Shown here piece after piece: positions 7,869 to 14,567 of a stretch of DNA of 31,966 nt. The position numbers were made by a program, and so were the translations under genes. The notes beneath the pieces are model-generated. The model was given only the letters and a program-made list of their open reading frames with translations. It was not told the origin of the DNA and searched no databases. Position 1 is the stretch's first letter, and every line of letters starts with the position of its first letter. This DNA is from a virus: positions 1-31,966 of the IMG/VR virus record IMGVR_UViG_3300013010_000005. One strand, 5' to 3'.

Positions 7869-8105
7869 ATGAGAATAGTAACGTCAGAATTAGCTAAAAA
7901 AATTGCATTTGATTTTAATAAAACTATTAAAGAGCGTGTAGATGAATTGCTAAAAAGTGATTGTTCTAATTACACTAATTTAGGTTTAGATTCTAGTGAA
8001 GAAGAAAGAGTGTTAGTTCGTGAAACTAGTAAGGATATCTATAAAATAATAAATTTAATAGATGAAGAATCAGGCGAATTGTTAATAAAATCTATAGATA
8101 GTTGA
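7869..8105 (+). CDS. Unknown small acidic protein
   Basis: A 78-residue, mostly helical, acidic protein without membrane segments or recognisable motif (MRIVTSELAKKIAFDF start, EESGELLIKS end). It is the last gene of the lysis unit and is followed by operator-like repeats and a promoter. The position at the border of the replication block would suit an early regulator, but no DNA-binding motif is visible. Confidence 0.55.
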   Translation: MRIVTSELAKKIAFDFNKTIKERVDELLKSDCSNYTNLGLDSSEEERVLVRETSKDIYKIINLIDEESGELLIKSIDS

Positions 8106-8109
8106 TAAA

Positions 8110-8147
8110 TGTAAATTCAATAGGGTTGTAAATGTGAATTCAATAGG
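8110..8147 (+). repeat. Two copies of the TGTGAATTCAATAGG box (operator-like)
   Basis: TGTAAATTCAATAGGG at 8110-8125 and TGTGAATTCAATAGG at 8133-8147, 23 bases apart. The first lies just before the TTG of the promoter at 8126 and the second fills the spacer between its two boxes. The same box occurs four times at 18759-18828. Confidence 0.75.
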
Positions 8148-8156
8148 TTATATTTG
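8126..8156 (+). promoter_or_regulatory. Promoter overlapped by operator-like repeats
   Basis: TTG at 8126-8128, 20 bases, then TATATTTG at 8149-8156, an exact Bacteroidota -7 box. A repeat copy covers the spacer, so a bound protein would block or modulate it. Transcription would begin near 8161 and meet a strong terminator at 8205-8242. Confidence 0.6.
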
Positions 8157-8160
8157 TAGT

Positions 8161-8242
8161 AAATATATATTTCCCTTGTATATTTTCATACTTTGTTTTC
8201 TATCAAAGAGCAGTTTCTGAAAAGTTACTGCTCTTTTTTTTT
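8161..8242 (+). ncRNA. Possible short terminated transcript or attenuator leader
   Basis: The space between the promoter at 8126-8156 and the terminator at 8205-8242 is about 80 bases and holds no convincing reading frame. A transcript from that promoter would be a small RNA, or a leader that is attenuated before the ERF gene. There is no recognised RNA family here; the call rests on promoter and terminator alone. Confidence 0.3.
8205..8242 (+). terminator. Strong rho-independent terminator
   Basis: Ten-base perfect arms AAAGAGCAGT and ACTGCTCTTT around a 12-base loop, followed by a run of T's to 8242. It separates the lysis unit from the replication unit. Confidence 0.92.
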
Positions 8243-8251
8243 GCTTTTTTA

Positions 8252-8282
8252 TTTGCTAGTGTCATTTTTATGGTTATCTTTG
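8252..8282 (+). promoter_or_regulatory. Promoter of the replication unit, apparently leaderless
   Basis: TTTG at 8252-8255, 19 bases, then TATCTTTG at 8275-8282: an exact match to the Bacteroidota promoter. The ERF ATG starts only four bases after the box, about where transcription should start, so the mRNA probably has no 5' leader. Confidence 0.75.
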
Positions 8283-8286
8283 CCTT

Positions 8287-8838
8287 ATGAATTTACAAGA
8301 AAAACTGGTGAGTATTCAGGGGAGACTGAAAGCACCAAAGAATCAGAGAAACAATTTCGGTAAGTATAACTATCGTAGTTGTGAGGACATTTTAGAGGCT
8401 GTTAAGCCTTTATTAACAGAAAACGGTATAGCTCTTACTGTTAGTGATATTGTTGTTAATGACGGACTACATTATGTAGACGCTACTGCAACTATATCTG
8501 ACGGAAAATCATCTATATCCGTATCTGCACAAGCAGGTATTGATCCTAACCGTAAAGGGATGGATATTGCACAATCATTTGGTAGTAGTTCTTCGTACGC
8601 TCGTAAGTACGCTTTAAACGGTTTATTTTTAATAGACGACACCAAAGATGCCGATGCTACTAATACGCACGGAAATGACGCTAAAAACACCTCTACGGAG
8701 GAGTTAGAGTGGTTAAATGAGACAAGTCCTAAATTCAACGCTATAAAAGGAGCTATAAAAGAAGGTAGAGCTACAGTTGGAGATGTTAGGAAGAAATTTA
8801 AAGTAAGTAAAAAAGTAGAACAATTATTAATCAAGTAA
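8287..8838 (+). CDS. ERF-family single-strand annealing protein
   Basis: A 183-residue protein of the ERF family, which coats single-stranded DNA and anneals complementary strands during phage recombination and replication. Family signs: the N-terminal LQEKLVSIQGRLKAPKNQRN, then GKYNYRSCEDILEAVKPLL (about 25-43), an alternating beta core and the conserved QSFGSSSSYARKYALNGLF (about 95-113) ending in DDTKDAD. The C-terminal 45 residues are charged and more variable, ending in a small helical domain. It heads the replication block and starts almost at the predicted transcription start. A RecE-like exonuclease at 13586 is its probable partner. Confidence 0.9.
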   Translation: MNLQEKLVSIQGRLKAPKNQRNNFGKYNYRSCEDILEAVKPLLTENGIALTVSDIVVNDGLHYVDATATISDGKSSISVSAQAGIDPNRKGMDIAQSFGSSSSYARKYALNGLFLIDDTKDADATNTHGNDAKNTSTEELEWLNETSPKFNAIKGAIKEGRATVGDVRKKFKVSKKVEQLLIK

Positions 8839-8848
8839 AATTAGAATT

Positions 8849-9115
8849 ATGAGTCAAGACAGAAAATTTGTAGGAAGTGGTAAAGAAGTAGCAGGTTACG
8901 ATCTAGTAAATGTTACTCTAAAAAAAAGTGATTTAGATAACAACTATTTCAATTACAACGGACAAGAGTACATTAAACTTACAGTAGGTAAGAAGCGTGA
9001 AGCAGACCAATACGGTAAAACTCACGCAGTATGGTTAAATGAGTATAAGCCAGAAGGACAAGAGGAAAAAGCACAAGCTAAGCCTGTTTCTGGTGGTGAT
9101 GGATTGCCATTTTAA
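8849..9115 (+). CDS. Small SSB-like protein
   Basis: An 88-residue protein. The first 70 residues look like a compact beta domain rich in aromatic and basic residues (YDLVNVTLKKSDL, YFNYNGQEYIKLTVGKK), followed by a flexible Glu/Gln/Ala segment and the end GGDGLPF. That end resembles the acidic -DDLPF tip by which single-strand binding proteins recruit partners. Position between the annealing protein and the primase-helicase fits ssDNA binding. It is shorter than a standard SSB and I see no full OB-fold signature, so this is an inference from tail and context. Confidence 0.6.
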   Translation: MSQDRKFVGSGKEVAGYDLVNVTLKKSDLDNNYFNYNGQEYIKLTVGKKREADQYGKTHAVWLNEYKPEGQEEKAQAKPVSGGDGLPF

Positions 9116-9127
9116 TAACTATGTAAT

Positions 9128-9148
9128 AGGGGGGTTCGCCCCCCTTTT
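9128..9148 (+). terminator. Hairpin terminator with TTCG loop
   Basis: Six G's, loop TTCG, six C's, then TTTT. It is a very stable tetraloop hairpin with a short T-run, so it may also protect the upstream mRNA end. Confidence 0.85.
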
Positions 9149-9165
9149 ATTTAAAGAATTAGATT

Positions 9166-9468
9166 ATGAAAAGATTTGTACAAGTTAACTTAAACCTACC
9201 GAAAACAATAGGTATAGAGTTATCGTTAAGGGAGCAAGTTGTGTTAAGCCATATAACTGGTTTATCTCAGAAAAAGGGTTATTGTTATGCAAGTAATAAT
9301 ACAATCGTAAAAGATCTTAGTATACCATACAGAACGTTGTGCCGAGTGTTAGATAAATTAGAAGATTTAAATCTAATAAAGAGGCAAACTAAGTGGGCAG
9401 GTCATTACGGAAAAGAGAGAAAGATTTACGTTTCTCCTAGTGTCAAGGTGGCACAGTATAATAAATAG
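9166..9468 (+). CDS. Winged-helix DNA-binding protein
   Basis: A 100-residue protein with a helix-turn-helix of the kind found in phage replication initiators and regulators (HTH_36-like). Visible: LSLREQVVLSHITGL (about 19-33), CYASNNTIVKDLSIPYRTLC (about 39-58, turn and recognition helix), then VLDKLEDLNLIKRQTK and a beta wing to the end. Its position between the SSB-like protein and the primase-helicase suggests origin binding or helicase loading, or regulation of this block. The protein consists of little more than the DNA-binding domain. Confidence 0.75.
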   Translation: MKRFVQVNLNLPKTIGIELSLREQVVLSHITGLSQKKGYCYASNNTIVKDLSIPYRTLCRVLDKLEDLNLIKRQTKWAGHYGKERKIYVSPSVKVAQYNK

Positions 9469-9515
9469 TATTATACTAAATATAAAATATATAATAAATA
9501 GTTAATAAGGGAAAT

Positions 9516-11243
9516 ATGAGTTACGGGGAATTAGGTATAAAGTTAAAGGGAAATTATAATCAGCAAAAGACACAATGTCCAAAGTGCATTGAATTAGGCA
9601 AAGAGAACTATAAAGATGCTTGTCTTTCAGTCAACACTTCAACAGGTTTATATAATTGCCATAAGTGTGGATGGAGTGGAAAAGTAGGAACTACGATATC
9701 GAATGTTCAAAATGTAAAAATGAATTATAAAAAGCCACAAAGAACTAACTTAAAAAACATCACTAAAGAGGGAGTTAGTTTTCTTACTGATCGTGGCATA
9801 ACTGAAGATGTTATTCTTGCCAATAAAATAGTTTCATCTAAAGATAACAAGTCAATAGTTTTTCCATACTTCAAGAACGAAGAGATGATTAACTATAAAA
9901 CTAGAGGGATTGATGGCAAGAGATTTACTCAGTCAAGTGGTTCTATGCCTATAATATATAACTACGATAGATGTGTTGATAGTGAAACCATAATAATCTG
10001 TGAAGGTGAAATGGACTCATTGTCTTGGGAAGTGGCAGGTATAACATACCATACCTCTGTTAATATGGGTGCACCAAACAAAGATGACAAGAATATTGAT
10101 AAAAAGTTAGAATGTATCAGTAACTGTTATGAGGTGTTTGATAATGCTAAACAGGTGTATATTGCTACTGATGAAGATGAGAATGGTAGAATACTACAAA
10201 AGGAGCTTATTAGACGTTTTGGAGCAGAGAAGTCATTATTAGTCGATTTAAGCCCTTATAAAGACGCAAATGAAGTATTACTGAATGAAGGGATAGAAAG
10301 TCTAAGAAACCGCCTTAAAAGTGCCTCTAGTCCTCAGATAGAAGGTATATTCGAACTGAGTAGTGTTAAAGAGTCTATGTTGGATGGTTTTCATAATGGG
10401 CAAGAAAGAGGAACTACTACTCACGTTGAAGCTATAGATCCTGCTTGGACCTGGAGAAGTGGAGAGGTTAATATTTGGACTGGTTATCAAAATGAAGGAA
10501 AGTCTTTATTTGTTAATCAATTGGCAACTTTAAAAGCAGCTATAGACGGATGGAAGTTTGCTATTTTTAGTCCTGAGAACTTTCCGTTGAATGATTTCTT
10601 TAATGATATAATAGAAATGTATGTTGGTAAGAGTTCTGATCCTTATTACAAGAGTACTCAAATGGAAGAGAGTGAGTATTTAGAGGCTATGGATTTCTGT
10701 AATAAGCATTTCTTCTTGATATATCCAAAGAAAAATTTCACACTAGAATCTATATTTGAAAGGACTAAGTTTTTAGTTAAGACTAAAGGTATTCGTAGTT
10801 TGATTATTGATCCGTATAACACTATACAGCATAAACTAAAATCAGGTGAACGTGAAGATTTATATATATCTAGATTTATGAGTGAATTAAAAAGATTTGC
10901 CATAGAACAGAATATATCTATTCATTTAGTGGCACACCAAGTAACACCTCAGAAAGACGATAGTGGTAGGTATTATAAGCCAGATGTCAACCGTATAAAA
11001 GGTGGAGGTACATTTGCAGACAAAGCTGACAATGTAATGACTATCTGGAGACCAGAACGTGCTTTAGATTTTAGTGATAGGAATGTAGTATTTGCCTCAC
11101 AAAAGATTAAGAAACAAAAGTTAGTAGGGAGACCTCAGGAAGTTACAGGGATAGAATTTAACGTAAGAGAACATAGATACTATTATAATGGTGTTAATCC
11201 CTTTAAGAATTTAGATGAAATCCGTAAGAAAAATAAAAATTGA
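9516..11243 (+). CDS. Primase-helicase (TOPRIM plus DnaB-type)
   Basis: A 575-residue T7 gp4-like protein that should unwind DNA at the fork and make primers. Domains in order: zinc ribbon with Cys21, Cys24, Cys48 and Cys51; TOPRIM with ICEGEMDS (161-168, Glu164) and IATDEDENG (216-224); linker; RecA-type helicase from about 305 with a Walker A variant GYQNEGKS (323-330), Walker B IIDPYN (430-435), LVAHQ (471-475) and KGGGTFADKADN (495-506) typical of DnaB-family motifs. The combined protein explains the absence of separate primase and DnaB genes. It overlaps the RusA gene by 29 bases. No DNA polymerase is present, so host polymerase is probably used. Confidence 0.93.
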   Translation: MSYGELGIKLKGNYNQQKTQCPKCIELGKENYKDACLSVNTSTGLYNCHKCGWSGKVGTTISNVQNVKMNYKKPQRTNLKNITKEGVSFLTDRGITEDVILANKIVSSKDNKSIVFPYFKNEEMINYKTRGIDGKRFTQSSGSMPIIYNYDRCVDSETIIICEGEMDSLSWEVAGITYHTSVNMGAPNKDDKNIDKKLECISNCYEVFDNAKQVYIATDEDENGRILQKELIRRFGAEKSLLVDLSPYKDANEVLLNEGIESLRNRLKSASSPQIEGIFELSSVKESMLDGFHNGQERGTTTHVEAIDPAWTWRSGEVNIWTGYQNEGKSLFVNQLATLKAAIDGWKFAIFSPENFPLNDFFNDIIEMYVGKSSDPYYKSTQMEESEYLEAMDFCNKHFFLIYPKKNFTLESIFERTKFLVKTKGIRSLIIDPYNTIQHKLKSGEREDLYISRFMSELKRFAIEQNISIHLVAHQVTPQKDDSGRYYKPDVNRIKGGGTFADKADNVMTIWRPERALDFSDRNVVFASQKIKKQKLVGRPQEVTGIEFNVREHRYYYNGVNPFKNLDEIRKKNKN

Positions 11244-11607
11244 CCTACCACTTTATGTGTTTGTGTCTAAGATTAGAAAAAAATGGTTAACTTTGAATAG
11301 TTATAGAAATTGGCATTATAGCGTTTCTAATAACTGTAAGAAGAAGTTTAAAGAAGATATAAGGTCTAGTTTAGATTTTAAGTTAATTGGTCAAGTTCGT
11401 ATTGATTATGAATATTATGCACCAGATAAAAGGAAGAGAGATTTAATGAATGTTATATCTGTTATAGATAAGTTCTTTCAAGATGCACTAGTTGAAAGTG
11501 GTTGTATAGAAGCAGATGATGTCAGTATAGTTATAGAAGTGAATTCAAAGTTTATGGGAATAGATAGGGAGAATCCAAGATTAGAAGTAACCATAACAAA
11601 TATATAA
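11215..11607 (+). CDS. RusA-family Holliday junction resolvase
   Basis: A 130-residue endonuclease that resolves branched DNA. The family pattern is clear: N-terminal beta strand (KIKIDLPL), NSYRNWHY (28-35), then the acidic cluster RKRDLMNVISVIDKF with Asp76, Asn79 and Asp85, and GCIEADD with Asp101 and Asp102. These acidic residues bind the catalytic metal in RusA. It begins inside the end of the primase-helicase gene and its stop overlaps the next start, so it belongs to the same unit. Probable job: removing recombination intermediates before packaging. Confidence 0.9.
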   Translation: MKSVRKIKIDLPLYVFVSKIRKKWLTLNSYRNWHYSVSNNCKKKFKEDIRSSLDFKLIGQVRIDYEYYAPDKRKRDLMNVISVIDKFFQDALVESGCIEADDVSIVIEVNSKFMGIDRENPRLEVTITNI

Positions 11608-11765
11608 TGTATATACAGCTTTTTCCAATTTACGGTTTTAATGTCGGTATCAATTATTGGGATACAGATATGAGTGAGGATCATCCAGAAGGTGAACCTA
11701 AAGAATATTTAATTCAATTTATGTTTGGCATAATTGGAATATCTGTGCATTGGTGGAAAAATTAA
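11607..11765 (+). CDS. Unknown 52-residue protein
   Basis: A short protein with an aromatic N-terminus (MYIQLFPIYGFNVGINYW), an acidic middle (DMSEDHPEGEPKE) and a hydrophobic C-terminal part ending HWWKN that could associate with the membrane. It starts at the RusA stop (TAATG) and ends inside the start of the sigma-like gene. No family is recognised; the overlaps on both sides suggest it is translated. Confidence 0.6.
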   Translation: MYIQLFPIYGFNVGINYWDTDMSEDHPEGEPKEYLIQFMFGIIGISVHWWKN

Positions 11766-12292
11766 TAGATAAACTTTCGAAGAAACATAAAGACTGGGTT
11801 TATATGGCTATGTCTTTTGGAGTCAGTAGAGAATCTGCAAACGAAATTGTTCAGGAGATGTATATTCGTGTGACTAAGTATGTTAATGATCCAGAGAAAA
11901 TTATGTACAACGAAAAGGAATTAAACAATTACTATATATATGTAACATTGAGAAATTTATTCCTATCTAGATTTCATAGTGGCAAGAAAAGTAATCATTT
12001 ATCTTTAGATGAGGTTAATGAAGAATTAATATATACAAAGGAATATAATGAAGATTACGAAGATTCTTTTGACTTATTAATAAATAAAATAGAGGAAACT
12101 GTAGATTCTTGGTATTGGTATGATAAGAAACTATGGAATATTCATTTTAAGAATGAAATGAGTATGAGACGTATATCAAGGGAGACTAGAATAAGTTTAA
12201 GTTCAATATTTAATACATTAACTAATGGCAAAAAAAACGTCAGGGAAAGCTCCCAAAAAGAGTACAAAAGGTACAAAAACTCAAAAAACTAA
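11750..12292 (+). CDS. Sigma-70-family-like factor (ECF type)
   Basis: A protein of about 180 residues resembling the small sigma factors found in flavobacterial phages. Region 2 lies at about 14-75: KDWVYMAMSFGVSRESANEIVQEMYIRV, then YYIYVTLRNLFLSRF, the helix that normally contacts the -10 element. An acidic linker follows, then a region-4-like helix-turn-helix at about 122-165 (MSMRRISRETRISLSSIFNTL). It should redirect host RNA polymerase to phage promoters. The start is uncertain: TTG at 11750 or GTG at 11753; no ATG lies early enough to keep region 2 whole. It overlaps both neighbours. Confidence 0.75.
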   Translation: MVEKLIDKLSKKHKDWVYMAMSFGVSRESANEIVQEMYIRVTKYVNDPEKIMYNEKELNNYYIYVTLRNLFLSRFHSGKKSNHLSLDEVNEELIYTKEYNEDYEDSFDLLINKIEETVDSWYWYDKKLWNIHFKNEMSMRRISRETRISLSSIFNTLTNGKKNVRESSQKEYKRYKNSKN

Positions 12293-12647
12293 ATCTACAG
12301 GTCTTGGAGATTCCGTAGAGAAGGTTTTTAAAGCTACTGGAATAGACAAAGCAGCTAAGTGGTTGCTAGGTGAAGATTGCGGTTGTAGTGATCGTAGAGA
12401 GGTTTTAAATTCCATATTCCCCTACCAGAAACCTAATTGCTTAACAGAGGATGAACATAGCTACCTTTCAGATTACTTTAATACAAGTAGAACTAAGATA
12501 GATTCTATAATGCAAAAGGAGTTAGTTAAGATTTACAATAGAGTTTTTAATGATAATGCAAGAACAACTAACTGTACACCTTGCTTTGTAAATAATATCC
12601 ATAAAAAACTAGAACGAGTATTTAAAGAATATCAAGATGAGCGATAG
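12225..12647 (+). CDS. Conserved Cys-containing protein of unknown function
   Basis: A 140-residue protein with a lysine-rich, disordered N-terminus (residues 1-25), a helix (GLGDSVEKVFKATGIDKAAK), then the motif GEDCGCSDRRE (about 50-60), FPYQKPNCLTEDE (about 66-78) and a CTPC pair near 119-122. I recall this GEDCGC-FPY-CLT-E/D-E pattern from many phages of Bacteroidota, always without assigned function. The cysteines could bind zinc. It starts 68 bases before the end of the sigma-like gene, an unusually long overlap, which suggests coupled expression and perhaps a related role in transcription. Confidence 0.75.
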   Translation: MAKKTSGKAPKKSTKGTKTQKTKSTGLGDSVEKVFKATGIDKAAKWLLGEDCGCSDRREVLNSIFPYQKPNCLTEDEHSYLSDYFNTSRTKIDSIMQKELVKIYNRVFNDNARTTNCTPCFVNNIHKKLERVFKEYQDER

Positions 12648-12918
12648 TGTTACTAAATATTACGAGAGTCAAGGTTATTTCACAAACCATACTGGTAGTA
12701 AAACAATAGATCCTATGCAGGTTAGTATAGAGACGGATATAATTGTACAGGAGGTTAAGCAGATGTATGAGGAGCGAAGTCAAATAGGTATAGAGAAGTA
12801 TGGAACGACTCTAGAGAATAGCGATCAAGATACATTGGAATTTATCCAACATCTTCAAGAGGAATTGATGGATGCTACCTTATATCTACAGAAACTTAAA
12901 CATTTAATAAAAGAATAG
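12637..12918 (+). CDS. MazG-like / all-alpha NTP pyrophosphohydrolase-like protein
   Basis: A 93-residue helical protein. The segment EERSQIGIEKYGTTLEN (about 46-62) followed by a helix EFIQHLQEELMDATLYLQKL (about 68-87) matches small phage proteins related to MazG nucleotide pyrophosphohydrolases, where the EE-x-x-D cluster binds magnesium. It overlaps the previous gene by 11 bases. If active, it would remove unusual or excess nucleoside triphosphates. It is short for the family and only one acidic cluster is visible, so catalytic activity is uncertain. Confidence 0.6.
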   Translation: MSDSVTKYYESQGYFTNHTGSKTIDPMQVSIETDIIVQEVKQMYEERSQIGIEKYGTTLENSDQDTLEFIQHLQEELMDATLYLQKLKHLIKE

Positions 12919-12921
12919 ATT

Positions 12922-13080
12922 ATGCCAATCAAATTACAACCAAAGAAGTACGAAGAGAAAAAAGATTTTAACCGTAGATGTATGAATAATGCTTCTATGA
13001 TGGAGGATTATAAAGATAGAGATCAGAGGTTTACAGTATGCCAGACTTTATGGACTAAAAACTTTTCACCTAAAAAGTAG
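12922..13080 (+). CDS. Small basic protein with RFxxC-xxxW end
   Basis: A 52-residue protein (MPIKLQPKKYEEKKDFNRRC start, then DRDQRFTVCQTLW near the end). Two cysteines (20 and 40) sit in segments that resemble C-terminal pieces of some phage head-morphogenesis proteins, but I cannot assign a function. It is the last gene before a clear promoter. The codon pattern and the close spacing to the previous stop support translation. Confidence 0.6.
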   Translation: MPIKLQPKKYEEKKDFNRRCMNNASMMEDYKDRDQRFTVCQTLWTKNFSPKK

Positions 13081-13088
13081 GTTAATAT

Positions 13089-13119
13089 TTTGTGGATAAA
13101 ATTGTTTTTACTACATTTG
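13089..13119 (+). promoter_or_regulatory. Bacteroidota-type promoter
   Basis: TTTG at 13089-13092, 19 bases, then TACATTTG at 13112-13119, an exact consensus match. The ATG of the next gene is 17 bases downstream. It should drive the block from 13137 to at least 15003. Confidence 0.8.
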
Positions 13120-13136
13120 TTTAAAACAAAGATGAT

Positions 13137-13322
13137 ATGAATGCAATTTTTAAACTAGTAACAAATCTACCTAGACTGTTGCTTATATCAGTACTTCTGA
13201 TATTATTTTTTATTTTCGAGGGAATTATGTTATGTATTTACCTCGCTATACAGACTCCTTTTAGACACTTACTAAGGTTTCTTGAGAAGTCTATACGTTA
13301 TTTTATAAAAGAATTATCATAA
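13137..13322 (+). CDS. Small membrane protein
   Basis: A 61-residue protein with a long hydrophobic stretch (about residues 13-38, one long or two short spans) and an amphipathic basic C-terminal helix (PFRHLLRFLEKSIRYFIKEL). First gene behind a strong promoter, so an early host-takeover or membrane-modifying role is possible. No family is recognised. Confidence 0.65.
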   Translation: MNAIFKLVTNLPRLLLISVLLILFFIFEGIMLCIYLAIQTPFRHLLRFLEKSIRYFIKELS

Positions 13323-13462
13323 TGGGAGCAACAAAAAAATTATTTGAGAAACTTACTGATGAAGATTTTTTAGGACTAGAGGCTAGAGCTGAGCTACATT
13401 GGATGGAACAGGAATTCTACAATAGATATCCTAAAAGAAAAAATAAGAATGATAAGCAATAG
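13322..13462 (+). CDS. Unknown 46-residue protein
   Basis: A small charged helical protein (MGATKKLFEKLTDEDFLGLE, ending in a Lys/Asn-rich tail). It starts at the stop of the previous gene (TAATG) and overlaps the next start. Function unknown. Confidence 0.55.
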   Translation: MGATKKLFEKLTDEDFLGLEARAELHWMEQEFYNRYPKRKNKNDKQ

Positions 13463-13586
13463 AGATCAATTCAGTAAAGAGAGATACAGTTCTGATAAGG
13501 ACAAGTATCAAGGATGGCAAATAATGAATGGAGAAGTTTTACCTTTAATGAATCCAGAATATTTAACTAGAAAAAATCTTTGGTAA
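13449..13586 (+). CDS. Unknown 45-residue protein
   Basis: A small polar protein (MISNRDQFSKERYSSDKDKY, ending LTRKNLW). It overlaps the previous gene by 14 bases and the next start by one base (TAATG), so the three genes are translationally chained. No family is recognised. Confidence 0.55.
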   Translation: MISNRDQFSKERYSSDKDKYQGWQIMNGEVLPLMNPEYLTRKNLW

Positions 13587-14356
13587 TGATAATAACGTTT
13601 GATAATAAGGTTTGGAATCAAGAAGAATTACTAGATAAGATGGTTGATGATAATTTTTATTACAATTATCTAGGAAAGAATTGTTTATCTAGTAGTATAG
13701 TTACTAAGTTATTGGAGTCTCCTAGAGCTTATGAGGTGTCACTACTTCCTAGTAATAAGAGTACTACTGCATTAGATTTTGGATGGTTATTTCACACAGC
13801 TATACTAGAACCAGATGTATATGAGGATCAGGTGTTTGTAGATGTGGCAAGTAAAAATACAAAGGCGTTTAAAGAAGCTAAGCAGGAATTTGGAAGAGTC
13901 TTTACTAAATCCGATAGATGGAAGGTGGAACGTTTAGCTGATGCTTTTTATAATAATTCTAAAGCAGTAGAATTACTTAAAGATACTAAACAAGAAGTAC
14001 CTGCTATTTCAGATATAAATGGAATACCTTTTAGAGGTAAAGCTGATATACTTGGAGATGGATATGTTGCCGATATTAAGACTACAACTGGAATAGGAGG
14101 TTTTAAGTATTCAGCAGATAAGTGGAATTATGATAGTCAATGTTATATATATTGCCAATTATTTAATATTAAGCCAGAAGACTTTTGGTTCATAGCTATC
14201 GACAAAGAGACATATACTGTAGGTATATATAATTGTAGTGAAGAATTTTATAATCGAGGTAAGTATAAGGTTGATCGTGCTAGTTCAATCTACAAGAAAT
14301 ATTTTATCGATAAAGAAGAGGATGTGGGGGAATATTTTATAGAAGCAATATTATAA
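13586..14356 (+). CDS. RecE-like PD-(D/E)XK exonuclease
   Basis: A 256-residue nuclease of the RecE / lambda-exonuclease-like group, expected to resect double-stranded ends and hand single strands to the ERF protein. Motifs: SSSIVTKLLESPRAYEV (35-51), LDFGWLFHTAILEP (63-76, with His70), Glu137, GIPFRGKADIL with Asp154, and VADIKTT with Asp163 and Lys165, the D-xK core. The C-terminal Tyr-rich part (YDSQCYIYCQLF) is the typical QxxxY helix. ATG at 13586 is chosen because it overlaps the previous stop (TAATG); an in-frame TTG six bases upstream is less likely. Exonuclease and annealing gene are about 5 kb apart, not adjacent as in lambda. Confidence 0.87.
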   Translation: MIITFDNKVWNQEELLDKMVDDNFYYNYLGKNCLSSSIVTKLLESPRAYEVSLLPSNKSTTALDFGWLFHTAILEPDVYEDQVFVDVASKNTKAFKEAKQEFGRVFTKSDRWKVERLADAFYNNSKAVELLKDTKQEVPAISDINGIPFRGKADILGDGYVADIKTTTGIGGFKYSADKWNYDSQCYIYCQLFNIKPEDFWFIAIDKETYTVGIYNCSEEFYNRGKYKVDRASSIYKKYFIDKEEDVGEYFIEAIL

Positions 14357-14357
14357 A

Positions 14358-14567
14358 ATGTATTACACTAAAAAAGAATGCTATACTGATACTTTACTCT
14401 CATTAAAATTAGGGGTAATAAATGAAGAGGACTTAAAAGATCTTCTTAATTATTACAGAGACAACGAGCATTATGAATGTTGCTCTGGTTTAGTAGAGGC
14501 ATACGCACAATATAAAAAAGAAAAAAAACAGATAAAGGATGAAGAGTCAAGTTTTAAAGGAGATTAG
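14358..14567 (+). CDS. Unknown 69-residue protein
   Basis: A helical acidic protein (ECYTDTLLSLKLGVINEEDL, then a CC pair near residue 41 and a charged tail). It starts one base after the exonuclease stop and overlaps the next gene by 29 bases. No family is recognised. The cysteines are not arranged as a metal site. Confidence 0.55.
   Translation: MYYTKKECYTDTLLSLKLGVINEEDLKDLLNYYRDNEHYECCSGLVEAYAQYKKEKKQIKDEESSFKGD

Noticed and set aside
8110-8147. CRISPR array or att site at the GAATTCAATA repeats
   Set aside because: Repeats are only about 15 bases with short irregular spacing and no spacer-like inserts. No integrase or Cas gene is present.
8472-8834. A 120-codon minus-strand frame opposite the ERF gene
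   Set aside because: It mirrors a well-supported ERF gene and has no promoter or recognisable domain.
13580-13585. TTG start of the RecE-like gene
   Set aside because: The ATG at 13586 overlaps the previous stop as TAATG, the arrangement used by many gene pairs here.
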